Positions 50,891 to 61,052 of a stretch of 64,000 nt of DNA are shown piece by piece. The notes beneath the pieces are model-generated. The model made no database searches. It saw nothing but the letters and a program-made list of their open reading frames with translations, and was not told the DNA's origin. The stretch spans positions 21,963,287 through 22,027,286 of the forward strand of contig NC_067195.1 of NCBI RefSeq assembly GCF_000699445.3, written 5' to 3'. Position 1 is the first letter of the stretch. Each line of letters opens with the position of its first letter. A program made the translations under genes and the position numbers. Origin of the DNA: Schistosoma haematobium (taxonomy: Eukaryota; Platyhelminthes; Trematoda; Strigeidida; Schistosomatidae).

Positions 50891-51602
50891 TTAGTTAGAG
50901 CTGCTGAACAAACTTAGGCCATCGTAGTTCAATCGCAGCTTCATTTCTGTGGAACGGATTTTACATAGCAAATTTTCTGATATCCTCAGCAAGCTCGTTT
51001 TCAATCCAAGATGATAGTACACTCCTGTTTCGAGAAACTTCGGCTGCACGTTGTGACAGCGACGTAGAACACTTCTGATGGATGCGGGGAGTTCGGGAGT
51101 GTACACCTGAAAGAGGTCCGGAACTACGTTTGCTTTCTTCACAGTTATGTCACCACCTTACATCATTCCAATTACAACTCTGTCTAGCTGTTGTTTCGTT
51201 GAAAGAGGAATCGGTGGAGACATTTCTGAAATTGCACCATCCACAGCTTGTTAATAAATAAAGGTGTACTGTACCATTGGCTGTACAGACTGGACACTGT
51301 ACGTAACTACATGGGGCAGTGACTCATTGTGAGACAATACTGTTACGCTGCTCTGTAGTTGCGGTGGTCTCTTCTTCTCCAACAACAACTGAACCGCGGT
51401 TCTCATAGTCAGTAGTCGCTATAAGATACTTTTTATCGAAGTCAGCTTTTAACTTCCTCAACCTTCTGTAAAAGGTTGATTTGGGACAGCTCATCAACTT
51501 TAAGTCTCTAGCGGCTTTAGCCTGCCTTTTAGCAATCTTATCAATCTCTAAATTATTATTCTGAAAAAGACAATTCACTTTAGTCAGACCGAACAAAAGC
51601 AT
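50891..51602 (-). pseudogene. Transposon-associated uncharacterised protein remnant
   Basis: Two minus-strand frame pieces. 51324-51602 contains RQAKAARDLKLMSCPKSTFY and then RRLRKLKADF. 50891-51142 contains TPELPASIRSVLRRC, then GVYYHLGLKTSLLRI and MKLRLNYDGLSLFSSSN. From memory, the order (PxLPxDxRTLL-like, then a YYHxGL motif, then an INIDGLPLFKSS-like motif) recalls large uncharacterised proteins that are multicopy in many invertebrate genomes and are probably linked to DNA transposons. The copy is cut off after that motif and frame-broken between 51143 and 51323. Its function is unknown. Confidence 0.45.
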
Positions 51603-51683
51603 AAATCGAAATTAAGGACAGAACAAATAATCCAGCTGCATAGGGTGAGAATTTTGAAAAAGTGGTTTGAAGTCAACGACACA

Positions 51684-51710
51684 TTCAAATGGTTCAAATG
51701 GTTCAAATGG
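51684..51710. repeat. Three tandem copies of a 9-mer
   Basis: ttcaaatgg occurs three times head to tail. It sits just beyond the 3' end of the LINE fragment at 51835-52221 and could be its terminal simple repeat, which CR1-like LINEs often carry. Confidence 0.75.
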
Positions 51711-51834
51711 TTGTGGACGGAATAGAAGAAGCTTTCGCTTAACAGGCTTCCGTGTCTAGTAGCAGGGGATCACCAAATCCTCCAGGCAGGAACCTAGGTA
51801 TGTTAACAATAAAAGAGGAAAAGAGATTGGTAAA

Positions 51835-52225
51835 TCATAATGTGATGCTGTTCTTGGTCCTTAAGAATAGGTCAAGTTGCCTCTTGAAGGACTCCTGAGA
51901 AGTCGCTTGGACTAGCTCGGCTGGCAGCGAATTCCAGCTTTTGACAACTCTTAAGGAGTAGAAATTGTGTCTACATTCCGTCTTGCTATGTTGTGTTTCC
52001 AGTTTCTGGGTGTTACCCCTTAGGTTGTTATTCGAACTAAGCTTAAGTAGGTGTTTAAGAGGATGTCCAGAAGTGTTAAGAATACTATAAGCCATTAATA
52101 AATCACCTCTTAGACGCCTATATTCTAATGGGTAAAGGTCTAGTGAACGGAGGCGTTCTTCGTAAGGCTTAGATTTGAGTCCTCGAACTGATTTCGTGGC
52201 TCGCCGCTGGATACGCTCCATGTCT
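51835..52225 (-). mobile_element. CR1-like LINE, 3'-terminal RT fragment
   Basis: A 128-residue minus-strand open frame covering the region after the RT catalytic core: [69 protein letters not shown] and FKRQLDLFL. These are the conserved blocks of the CR1/Jockey C-terminal domain, in order and without a stop, so this copy is younger than the one at 8600-11300. It is severely 5'-truncated, as is usual for LINE insertions. Confidence 0.85.
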
Positions 52226-52229
52226 CATG

Positions 52230-53200
52230 TCTATTTAACATACTGAAACAAAACCTGAAAATCGGTAGAGTATTCGTGACAAAAAGTCATTATTTTTTTA
52301 CAGTTTATGTTTATCAGTTGTAATTTAATCTTCAAAGGTATAATAACGCAATGGTGGTGAAATCTTAATCCGGAAAAATGCGCAACGCACATTTTGGGGA
52401 TTTCCCCCGAAATTCCCTAAAATTTTCTCAGACTTGGGAGACTGGGGTGAATATTAATGAAGACGACACATGCGTAATGGTGAAATGGTAGTAAGATCGT
52501 AGGAGAGATGTAGAATGTTAGTATAGGTTCAGATGTAAAATAGAACAAAAATGTGCACATTGAATAACATCTAATCAAGAGATTACACGGAAAGATATAT
52601 CTTATACAATAAAGCGATGAAGACTATCAGTGTTCGGTATTAAACAATCAAAACAAGTAGTGAATGTGGTACATATACAAAGCGAAAGCGTGAATTAATT
52701 AGAAGTGGAGAGTGCAGAGGTATGTTGTTTTGAAGAGGAATAATACCATCTATATTTAACCTTCTTTTTGATCAAAATATATGAAAAGGTTTTGTAGGTA
52801 CGAGTACTGGCCCAAATCTATGACAGACTCGATGAAGTGAACGGGTAATTTCAGAAAGTGAGTTATAACATCCGAATACGTTACAAGGAATGACATATCT
52901 ATTGGTGTGTAAAGTCCAGAATATAATCCTTCGTCATACACGATTACATATTTTTGAGTGTTAGATTGAGGTCCGAATCGAGCCAGTGAATCTAAAAGGT
53001 ATATTGTTTATAGCATCTAAACACAATGTAAGCTATAATGCGCAAAATTCGAAGTAATCTTCTTCACTACATATAACTGTGTTTTCTGAAAGTGATAGAC
53101 TGTGACTCTCTCAAATAGTCAAAACGTATATATAGTTATGTGCATATTATCATGTACGTTATGAATATGTTAAACTGAAATATTCTAATACCGTATAAAC
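52230..53200. other. Unassigned, with a short G/C-run tract
   Basis: Contains a tract at 52390-52445 related in word pattern to 12530-12675 (ttttggggatttcccccgaa). No gene was recognised. Confidence 0.3.
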
Positions 53201-53995
53201 TATATCGTGTATACGAGGATGTTTCTAAAAGGAGTTGTCTTCCGTAATTATAGGTAAAAATATTTCATCCTACTCTTTGAGAATCCTTGAAAGAACGTAT
53301 GGACCTCGACCTGAGATTAACATCCAGTTTGACGCGCGTGGAATATGCGTTATGGAAGGACGAATTTTCGTAGACAAGGCCAAACTATCCACAACAAAGT
53401 TGTCTCATGTTTTGAAACGCTCGACCTTAACATGACATTGGTCTTGCCATTATACTGCATGCACTTGGTGTGCCTAGGTTTAGTAAGAAAATTAATTAAC
53501 CTACGGGCGAATTCGTCACGTGAATTGCTGCAAGGAATGGAGGATTATAAAACCTATTCTTGAGTCTCTAACTCGTCTTGCTAAAAGTGACTCCTCAAGC
53601 TCTGTTTTCGCTCCGTCTCATAATGTTCTTGGGGTAATGCTGACCCGGGCCCACTACCAGGCGGCCGCAGCTAGCGAATTCAGAACCATCTGGGTATCAA
53701 GACGGACATTTACTAAGTCGGATACTAATGTGTTCAGAGCGGGATACACACACACTTATTGAGATTGCAGTTAGCAGCCTGATCACTTGCCTGGAATTGC
53801 TGTCTGGGTGAATTACCCGATGAGATGCATATAAATTCATGGCTCGATTAGCTTCTAAATAACGAAACTTGTCAATTAGATGTATGGATACAACCAGATA
53901 ATAAATAAATAACTTTTAATCAAAATTCGTTTCTCAATTAATGGGTTCAGAACCCGAGGAGTTTTCGGATAGACGAATATGTTTGCTAAAGTCCA
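53200..53995 (+). other. Unassigned flank of the BEL/Pao array
   Basis: Several short plus-strand frames are open (53235-53435, 53345-53563, 53520-53762), and the last contains the conspicuous GC-rich stretch at 53644-53681. None has a recognisable domain. The first LTR of the array starts at 53996, directly after gtcca. Confidence 0.3.
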
Positions 53996-54680
53996 TGTAA
54001 CGGAAAGAGAACAGTGAAAATCCCTCTGCAGCTTCTTTGTTGAACAGTATTTTCATTTATTTGTTCCTTCTCCCTTTTGTGTATTCCAACCTTTGTTTCG
54101 ATCTCGTTTAACCATGTCTTTTGTTCTTCAGTCTTCCCCGTTTGGGCCTTTATTACGTGATTTTGATTAAAGACTTATTTTTGTTACCTAATTTTCTATT
54201 GCATGTTGCCGGACCATTGACAGTAAGGTTGTGTTTGACTAAGCTCAAGGTCACGGCGTGGTTTAGTTTGTGACTGTTAACCTTCTGACTGTCTGCTTGG
54301 GAGAATTGCTGCAATCCCTGCAGATAGATATTTGATCCCATCTGATTGGGAATATTTGTATTGATTCTCAGGTATCAAACCCTTTAGTATTAACTGTCTC
54401 TTTCATTGTTTAGCGCGCTACTTTGCGTTAGAGAAACTTCTGACTGTATAGCACAGGCTGTACCGTTTGAGGTATTTTGTATTTTTGATGTAATTCGTTC
54501 TGTTTTCTTAATTAGAACCGTTTATATTGAGCACAGAGTTTGTGTTTTGATATAATATAATACGAGTATCTCAAAGACGCGTTGTGGGCTATACAGAGGA
54601 ACTTGGTCTGGTCTAATCGAATAAATTTTGGGTTCGTCAGTCCGTAGTTCCAACCGAATATTGGCTGTTCGGTCGTTACA
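53996..54680 (+). repeat. LTR 1 of the BEL/Pao array
   Basis: Runs from tgtaacggaaagagaac to ttcggtcgttaca (TG...CA), 685 bp. A TATA-like gatataatataatacg (about 54549-54564) and AATAAA (54620-54625) are possible promoter and polyadenylation signals. The 3' boundary is inferred from the TG...CA rule, and no convincing tRNA primer site (TGG start) follows it. Confidence 0.75.
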
Positions 54681-54705
54681 GTTCTCAAACGAACAGTGAT
54701 CTCAA

Positions 54706-55998
54706 GTGAAATATACTGGAATGCCTGTAAAGCGCAATAAGATCAACGAAAACTTCGCATTGGGCCACAGAGAAATGCAATCGGATTCACCTCCAGATAT
54801 ACGGCAAGTCAAATTAGATGCATTTTCATGTCATGGCTCTAATGTTAGTTTAGTAAGTAGACATAGCAAAGTTAGCTCTAGGATTACCTTAGCAGAGTTA
54901 AAAGAAAGACAATTATTAGAAATGAGAGACTTGAAAGATAGACAGAGGAAGCAACTACTGTGCTTTCAGAGAGAACTTGGGTCGTTAAGGCTGAACGAAA
55001 GCACGTGTAGTAAGTTATCTTCTGTTTCTAACTGTGATGACAGAGAAAAGAAGCACGTTCACAGGTTCGTAAGTCCTTCTCATGACCTTAGGATAAAGTC
55101 TCTAGAAAAGTCAAAACTGCTAGATTATCCAGGAACGAAGAAGAAGGAAGTGACCTTGGAATCTCTAAGTGTAGGTCTTGAACTTCCAACAGTAGAGCGC
55201 GATGCCTACTTCAATGAAAGTTACAATATTGTTCCTTTACCTAGAGGAGTGGCTGAGGAAGACATTGCTGCCCCTGTTATTGGCAATGAGTCTGGTATGT
55301 GTAAAGCTGGCTTCACCAAAAATGATGCCCCCAGAGCCGTATTACCCTCTATTGTTGGAAGAACTAGACATCAAGTAGTGACTGTGGGAATGGATGGAAA
55401 GAATAGTCATGTGGGAGACGATGCTCGATCGAAACGTGTTATCCTGACACTGAAGTACCGAATTGAACACGGTATTGCGACTAAGTGGGGTGATATGGAG
55501 AAGATATGGTACCACACATTCTACAAAGGGTTGCGAGCGGCAACAGAGAAACATCCGGTGTTGTTGAGAGAAGTTTCATTGAACCCGAAGGCAAACCGTG
55601 AGATGACAAGGATCATGTCTGAGACTTTTAATACACCAGGTACGTGTGCTGCTACTCAAACGTTGTTGTCACTATGTACATCTGGTCGTACAACTGGTAT
55701 AGTGTTGAACTTAGGTGACGGTGTGACCCACACAGTTCCGATTTATGAAGATTATGCGTTGCCTTATACTGTTTTGCGATTGGACCTTGCTGGTAGAGTT
55801 CTTGCCGACTTTATGATGAAGATCCTGACTAAGACAGGTTGCAGTTCCTCTGTCTATTCGTGGAACATACTCAGGCGCAAACCACCGGACATCGTTTTAC
55901 TCTATAGTAAGTCTAGAGTGGCACCTATAAAACAGGTAACTGTGCCTAGACTGGAACTAGCAGCGGCAGTATTGAGTGCTAGAATAGGGAAGTTTTAA
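54706..55998 (+). CDS. Unit 1 ORF: gag-like N-terminus, actin N-terminal half, RNase H start
   Basis: A 430-residue frame starting 25 bases after the LTR. Residues 1 to about 180 are charged, with a helical coiled-coil ([20 protein letters not shown], 62-81) like BEL/Pao gag. Residues 182-380 align with actin from its first residue: [88 protein letters not shown] and LRLDLAGR. The phosphate loops are altered: DNGSG is GNESG, and DSGDG is NLGDG; one codon is deleted after NRE. Nucleotide binding is therefore doubtful. Residues from about 386 read as BEL/Pao RNase H ([35 protein letters not shown]). No protease or RT is present between gag and RNase H. The actin part has no introns, as in cDNA capture. 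Confidence 0.88.
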   Translation: MKYTGMPVKRNKINENFALGHREMQSDSPPDIRQVKLDAFSCHGSNVSLVSRHSKVSSRITLAELKERQLLEMRDLKDRQRKQLLCFQRELGSLRLNESTCSKLSSVSNCDDREKKHVHRFVSPSHDLRIKSLEKSKLLDYPGTKKKEVTLESLSVGLELPTVERDAYFNESYNIVPLPRGVAEEDIAAPVIGNESGMCKAGFTKNDAPRAVLPSIVGRTRHQVVTVGMDGKNSHVGDDARSKRVILTLKYRIEHGIATKWGDMEKIWYHTFYKGLRAATEKHPVLLREVSLNPKANREMTRIMSETFNTPGTCAATQTLLSLCTSGRTTGIVLNLGDGVTHTVPIYEDYALPYTVLRLDLAGRVLADFMMKILTKTGCSSSVYSWNILRRKPPDIVLLYSKSRVAPIKQVTVPRLELAAAVLSARIGKF

Positions 55999-56015
55999 AT
56001 AAGAACCTTCCTCAT

Positions 56016-56309
56016 GTGTTTGACAAGACTCACTTCTGGACGGATTCTATGATAGTACTGTACTATATCAAAAATACAGATAGTAGGTATTCCACCTTCG
56101 TGGCTAATCGTCTGGCCGCTATTCACCATTTAACATCTGTGGACCAGTGGGGGCACGTAGAATCCAATGAAAATCCTGCTGACTGGACATCACGAGGCAT
56201 ACGGAAGGAGCTAGATTTAAAGAACTGGATTGAGGGTCCTTCCTTCTTAAGGAAGAGGGAGTCGGTAGGAACACTGACGCTTATGTGCGAAAACCCCGGA
56301 AAATGTTGA
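56016..56309 (+). pseudogene. Unit 1 RNase H C-terminal part
   Basis: Continues the pol reading in another frame after the stop at 55998: HFWTDSMIVLYYIKNTDSRY, STFVANRLAAIHHLTSVDQW and ENPADWTSRGIRKELD, the conserved BEL/Pao RNase H end (second catalytic Asp in WTDS) and the tether to integrase. The frame change near 55990 is present in units 1 and 2. Confidence 0.75.
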
Positions 56310-56385
56310 ATTTAAAAGATGCCACACGACCAACGCCGTTGCGCTAAAACATAGCTTAAGTCCAATTCTGCTATATCACTCAAAT

Positions 56386-57065
56386 TTGATAAAGCTGATT
56401 AAAGCGGTAGCATGGCTCAGAAGATACGTGACCTATATAACCATCATGTACTCCCATCACGATGACAGGTCCCTAAGTGTGGGCTATCTGTCAGTTGATG
56501 AATTGGATGCAGCTGAACACAAGGTATTAGCCTTAGTGCAAAAGGAAGTGTATGGGGAAGCAGTAAAAGTGTCTCGATGCAATGGCGAAAGCGCAACTGA
56601 TATAAAAGAGCTAAAAATCTTTCACCTACGCTAATCGATGGATTGCTTTGTGTCGGCGGACGATTAAATTACTCGGATTATCCACTCTCAATCAGACATC
56701 CGGTAATTTTACCCAGTCATCACTTCGTAACAGAACTTATTATTAGACACCACCACCTAGAAGGTCACACCGGGACATCACAAGTGTTAGCTACCATACG
56801 ACGAAAGTATTGGATTGTTAAAGGAACCAGTGCAGTTAAACGAGTGATAGGTAGATGTGTGAGGTGTATACGCGCGAAAGCCAAATTAGGCCAACAGATG
56901 ATGACACCTCTCCTCAAGTGTCGAGTGCAGCAAGGCTGGTTTTGCTTCTCCTCCGTCGGGATAGACTATTTTGGGCCGCTGATAGTTCGTCGGGGAAGAA
57001 GTGAGGAAAAAGATATGGATGCCTATTTGCGTGTCTCCAAACACGTGCCGTACATTTGGAAGTAG
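56386..57065 (+). pseudogene. Unit 1 integrase N-terminal half, frameshifted
   Basis: Two frames joined at the A run 56613-56617. The first (56386-56634) is the linker after RNase H. The second (56643-57065) holds the HHCC zinc-binding part (HHHLEGHTGTSQVLATIRRK, then GRCVRCIRAKAK) and the first catalytic Asp in VGIDYFGPLIV. The A run has five A here and six in unit 2, where the frame stays open. After about 57012 both units shift out of the integrase frame, so the C-terminal residues of this ORF are not integrase. Confidence 0.72.
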
Positions 57066-57832
57066 CTTTCAATTTGAGTACTGATGCTTTTATAATGGCT
57101 TTAATACGTTTCATAGGAAGGAGAGGAACTCCTAAGGAAATCTATAGCGACAATGGAACTAACTTTGTCGGGGCTACTTCCGAATTACGGGCTAATATGA
57201 GTGTGTGGGACAAGCATAAAATAAACGACTTAACAGTATCGAAGGGTATACACTGGCATTTCAACCCCCCACTAGCTAGCCATCGAGGCGGAGTTTGGGA
57301 GAGATTAATACGGTCTGTTCGGAGAATCTTACTATATATTTCCAACGGGCAAATATTACACGATGATAGTTTGGCAACTTATTTTGTGGAGGTAGAACGA
57401 ATTTTAAACAACCGCCCAATCGTTCCTGTGACGTCAGATGAAAAGGATGATTTGGCTCTCACGCCAAACACTTTGTTATTACTTAGAGACCGTGATGGTT
57501 TAGGAATGGAGTGTAGTGTTGCGGATAGGTATTCAAAGCGATGGAGACAGGTTAATTGTTTAGCCAATACCTTCTGGCGTCGATGGATAAAAGAGTACAT
57601 TCCTTTACTGCAAGTGAGGCAGAAATGGTTTTGCAAACACAGAAACTTGAAAGAAGGTGATGTAGTTCTAGTGGCTAACGATGCAACTACTCGGGGCTCA
57701 TGGTCAATGGGACGGGTTGATAAGTGCGAGACAGACAGAGATGGGTTGGTAAGAACAGTGATGGTGCGAATGAGAGAAGGCGTAGTAAGAAGAGATGTGC
57801 GAAAGCTCTGCCTTCTAGAGGGAGCCGAGTAA
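57056..57832 (+). CDS. Unit 1 integrase C-terminal half
   Basis: A 258-residue frame: VAFNLSTDAFIMALIRFIGR, then the second catalytic Asp in IYSDNGTNFVGA, then the third catalytic residue in SHRGGVWERLIRSVRR, and a C-terminal domain with GDVVLVANDATTRGSWSMGR. It would insert element DNA into the genome in an intact protein. It overlaps the previous frame by 10 bases in a different phase. In this unit it is unbroken; in unit 2 a one-base loss in a C run breaks it. Confidence 0.8.
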   Translation: MEVAFNLSTDAFIMALIRFIGRRGTPKEIYSDNGTNFVGATSELRANMSVWDKHKINDLTVSKGIHWHFNPPLASHRGGVWERLIRSVRRILLYISNGQILHDDSLATYFVEVERILNNRPIVPVTSDEKDDLALTPNTLLLLRDRDGLGMECSVADRYSKRWRQVNCLANTFWRRWIKEYIPLLQVRQKWFCKHRNLKEGDVVLVANDATTRGSWSMGRVDKCETDRDGLVRTVMVRMREGVVRRDVRKLCLLEGAE

Positions 57833-57981
57833 TTGTAGATTGTAGCTTAGATTTATGGATGTACAGGCGTACTGTTGTAAGTCCTGTGCCTCCCATTGAT
57901 ATAGAGCAGTTAGTAAGGAGAGCCATGACTGAAATGTATTCTAAGGTGTCTTTGCGAAGCTGGAGGGATTTTGGGGGCCGG

Positions 57982-58666
57982 TGTAACGGAAAGAGAACAG
58001 TGAAAATCCCTCTGCAGCTTCTTTGTTGAACAGTATTTTCATTTATTTGTTCCTTCTCCCTTTTGTGTATTCCAACCTTTGTTTCGATCTCGTTTAACCA
58101 TGTCTTTTGTTCTTCAGTCTTCCCCGTTTGGGCCTTTATTACGTGATTTTGATTAAAGACTTATTTTTGTTACCTAATTTTCTATTGCATGTTGCCGGAC
58201 CATTGACAGTAAGGTTGTGTTTGACTAAGCTCAAGGTCACGGCGTGGTTTAGTTTGTGACTGTTAACCTTCTGACTGTCTGCTTGGGAGAATTGCTGCAA
58301 TCCCTGCAGATAGATATTTGATCCCATCTGATTGGGAATATTTGTATTGATTCTCAGGTATCAAACCCTTTAGTATTAACTGTCTCTTTCATTGTTTAGC
58401 GCGCTACTTTGCGTTAGAGAAACTTCTGACTGTATAGCACAGGCTGTACCGTTTGAGGTATTTTGTATTTTTGATGTAATTCGTTCTGTTTTCTTAATTA
58501 GAACCGTTTATATTGAGCACAGAGTTTGTGTTTTGATATAATATAATACGAGTATCTCAAAGACGCGTTGTGGGCTATACAGAGGAACTTGGTCTGGTCT
58601 AATCGAATAAATTTTGGGTTCGTCAGTCCGTAGTTCCAACCGAATATTGGCTGTTCGGTCGTTACA
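57982..58666 (+). repeat. LTR 2, shared between units 1 and 2
   Basis: By eye the same sequence as LTR 1. It is preceded by a purine-rich run (ggagggattttgggggccgg, 57962-57981) that can serve as the polypurine tract of unit 1, which marks it as the 3' LTR of unit 1 and the 5' LTR of unit 2 at once. Confidence 0.82.
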
Positions 58667-58691
58667 GTTCTCAAACGAACAGTGATCTCAA

Positions 58692-59984
58692 GTGAAATAT
58701 ACTGGAATGCCTGTAAAGCGCAATAAGATCAACGAAAACTTCGCATTGGGCCACAGAGAAATGCAATCGGATTCACCTCCAGATATACGGCAAGTCAAAT
58801 TAGATGCATTTTCATGTCATGGCTCTAATGTTAGTTTAGTAAGTAGACATAGCAAAGTTAGCTCTAGGATTACCTTAGCAGAGTTAAAAGAAAGACAATT
58901 ATTAGAAATGAGAGACTTGAAAGATAGACAGAGGAAGCAACTACTGTGCTTTCAGAGAGAACTTGGGTCGTTAAGGCTGAACGAAAGCACGTGTAGTAAG
59001 TTATCTTCTGTTTCTAACTGTGATGACAGAGAAAAGAAGCACGTTCACAGGTTCGTAAGTCCTTCTCATGACCTTAGGATAAAGTCTCTAGAAAAGTCAA
59101 AACTGCTAGATTATCCAGGAACGAAGAAGAAGGAAGTGACCTTGGAATCTCTAAGTGTAGGTCTTGAACTTCCAACAGTAGAGCGCGATGCCTACTTCAA
59201 TGAAAGTTACAATATTGTTCCTTTACCTAGAGGAGTGGCTGAGGAAGACATTGCTGCCCCTGTTATTGGCAATGAGTCTGGTATGTGTAAAGCTGGCTTC
59301 ACCAAAAATGATGCCCCCAGAGCCGTATTACCCTCTATTGTTGGAAGAACTAGACATCAAGTAGTGACTGTGGGAATGGATGGAAAGAATAGTCATGTGG
59401 GAGACGATGCTCGATCGAAACGTGTTATCCTGACACTGAAGTACCGAATTGAACACGGTATTGCGACTAAGTGGGGTGATATGGAGAAGATATGGTACCA
59501 CACATTCTACAAAGGGTTGCGAGCGGCAACAGAGAAACATCCGGTGTTGTTGAGAGAAGTTTCATTGAACCCGAAGGCAAACCGTGAGATGACAAGGATC
59601 ATGTCTGAGACTTTTAATACACCAGGTACGTGTGCTGCTACTCAAACGTTGTTGTCACTATGTACATCTGGTCGTACAACTGGTATAGTGTTGAACTTAG
59701 GTGACGGTGTGACCCACACAGTTCCGATTTATGAAGATTATGCGTTGCCTTATACTGTTTTGCGATTGGACCTTGCTGGTAGAGTTCTTGCCGACTTTAT
59801 GATGAAGATCCTGACTAAGACAGGTTGCAGTTCCTCTGTCTATTCGTGGAACATACTCAGGCGCAAACCACCGGACATCGTTTTACTCTATAGTAAGTCT
59901 AGAGTGGCACCTATAAAACAGGTAACTGTGCCTAGACTGGAACTAGCAGCGGCAGTATTGAGTGCTAGAATAGGGAAGTTTTAA
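58692..59984 (+). CDS. Unit 2 ORF: gag-like/actin/RNase H start
   Basis: Encodes the same 430 residues as the unit 1 ORF, with no amino acid difference. The same altered phosphate loops and the same gag and RNase H borders are present. Confidence 0.88.
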   Translation: MKYTGMPVKRNKINENFALGHREMQSDSPPDIRQVKLDAFSCHGSNVSLVSRHSKVSSRITLAELKERQLLEMRDLKDRQRKQLLCFQRELGSLRLNESTCSKLSSVSNCDDREKKHVHRFVSPSHDLRIKSLEKSKLLDYPGTKKKEVTLESLSVGLELPTVERDAYFNESYNIVPLPRGVAEEDIAAPVIGNESGMCKAGFTKNDAPRAVLPSIVGRTRHQVVTVGMDGKNSHVGDDARSKRVILTLKYRIEHGIATKWGDMEKIWYHTFYKGLRAATEKHPVLLREVSLNPKANREMTRIMSETFNTPGTCAATQTLLSLCTSGRTTGIVLNLGDGVTHTVPIYEDYALPYTVLRLDLAGRVLADFMMKILTKTGCSSSVYSWNILRRKPPDIVLLYSKSRVAPIKQVTVPRLELAAAVLSARIGKF

Positions 59985-60001
59985 ATAAGAACCTTCCTCA
60001 T

Positions 60002-60295
60002 GTGTTTGACAAGACTCACTTCTGGACGGATTCTATGATAGTACTGTACTATATCAAAAATACAGATAGTAGGTATTCCACCTTCGTGGCTAATCGTCTG
60101 GCCGCTATTCACCATTTAACATCTGTGGACCAGTGGGGGCACGTAGAATCCAATGAAAATCCTGCTGACTGGACATCACGAGGCATACGGAAGGAGCTAG
60201 ATTTAAAGAACTGGATTGAGGGTCCTTCCTTCTTAAGGAAGAGGGAGTCGGTAGGAACACTGACGCTTATGTGCGAAAACCCCGGAAAATGTTGA
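60002..60295 (+). pseudogene. Unit 2 RNase H C-terminal part
   Basis: Protein identical to the unit 1 copy at 56016-56309, and in the same shifted frame relative to the ORF before it. Confidence 0.75.
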
Positions 60296-60371
60296 ATTTA
60301 AAAGATGCCACACGACCAACGCCGTTGCGCTAAAACATAGCTTAAGTCCAATTCTGCTATATCACTCAAAT

Positions 60372-61052
60372 TTGATAAAGCTGATTAAAGCGGTAGCATG
60401 GCTCAGAAGATACGTGACCTATATAACCATCATGTACTCCCATCACGATGACAGGTCCCTAAGTGTGGGCTATCTGTCAGTTGATGAATTGGATGCAGCT
60501 GAACACAAGGTATTAGCCTTAGTGCAAAAGGAAGTGTATGGGGAAGCAGTAAAAGTGTCTCGATGCAATGGCGAAAGCGCAACTGATATAAAAGAGCTAA
60601 AAAATCTTTCACCTACGCTAATCGATGGATTGCTTTGTGTCGGCGGACGATTAAATTACTCGGATTATCCACTCTCAATCAGACATCCGGTAATTTTACC
60701 CAGTCATCACTTCGTAACAGAACTTATTATTAGACACCACCACCTAGAAGGTCACACCGGGACATCACAAGTGTTAGCTACCATACGACGAAAGTATTGG
60801 ATTGTTAAAGGAACCAGTGCAGTTAAACGAGTGATAGGTAGATGTGTGAGGTGTATACGCGCGAAAGCCAAATTAGGCCAACAGATGATGACACCTCTCC
60901 TCAAGTGTCGAGTGCAGCAAGGCTGGTTTTGCTTCTCCTCCGTCGGGATAGACTATTTTGGGCCGCTGATAGTTCGTCGGGGAAGAAGTGAGGAAAAAGA
61001 TATGGATGCCTATTTGCGTGTCTCCAAACACGTGCCGTACATTTGGAAGTAG
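60372..61052 (+). CDS. Unit 2 integrase N-terminal half, open
   Basis: A 226-residue frame in which the linker and the HHCC/first-Asp part are joined without interruption, because the A run at 60599-60604 has six A (five in unit 1). The last residues (DMDAYLRVSKHVPYIWK) are out of the integrase frame, as in unit 1. Confidence 0.75.
   Translation: MIKLIKAVAWLRRYVTYITIMYSHHDDRSLSVGYLSVDELDAAEHKVLALVQKEVYGEAVKVSRCNGESATDIKELKNLSPTLIDGLLCVGGRLNYSDYPLSIRHPVILPSHHFVTELIIRHHHLEGHTGTSQVLATIRRKYWIVKGTSAVKRVIGRCVRCIRAKAKLGQQMMTPLLKCRVQQGWFCFSSVGIDYFGPLIVRRGRSEEKDMDAYLRVSKHVPYIWK

Noticed and set aside
54153..54341. Minus-strand 62-residue open frame in each LTR
   Set aside because: It is repeated only because the LTR is repeated, has no recognisable motif, and lies antisense within LTR DNA.
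55342..55554. Minus-strand 70-residue frame inside the actin segment
   Set aside because: Antisense shadow of the 430-residue ORF.
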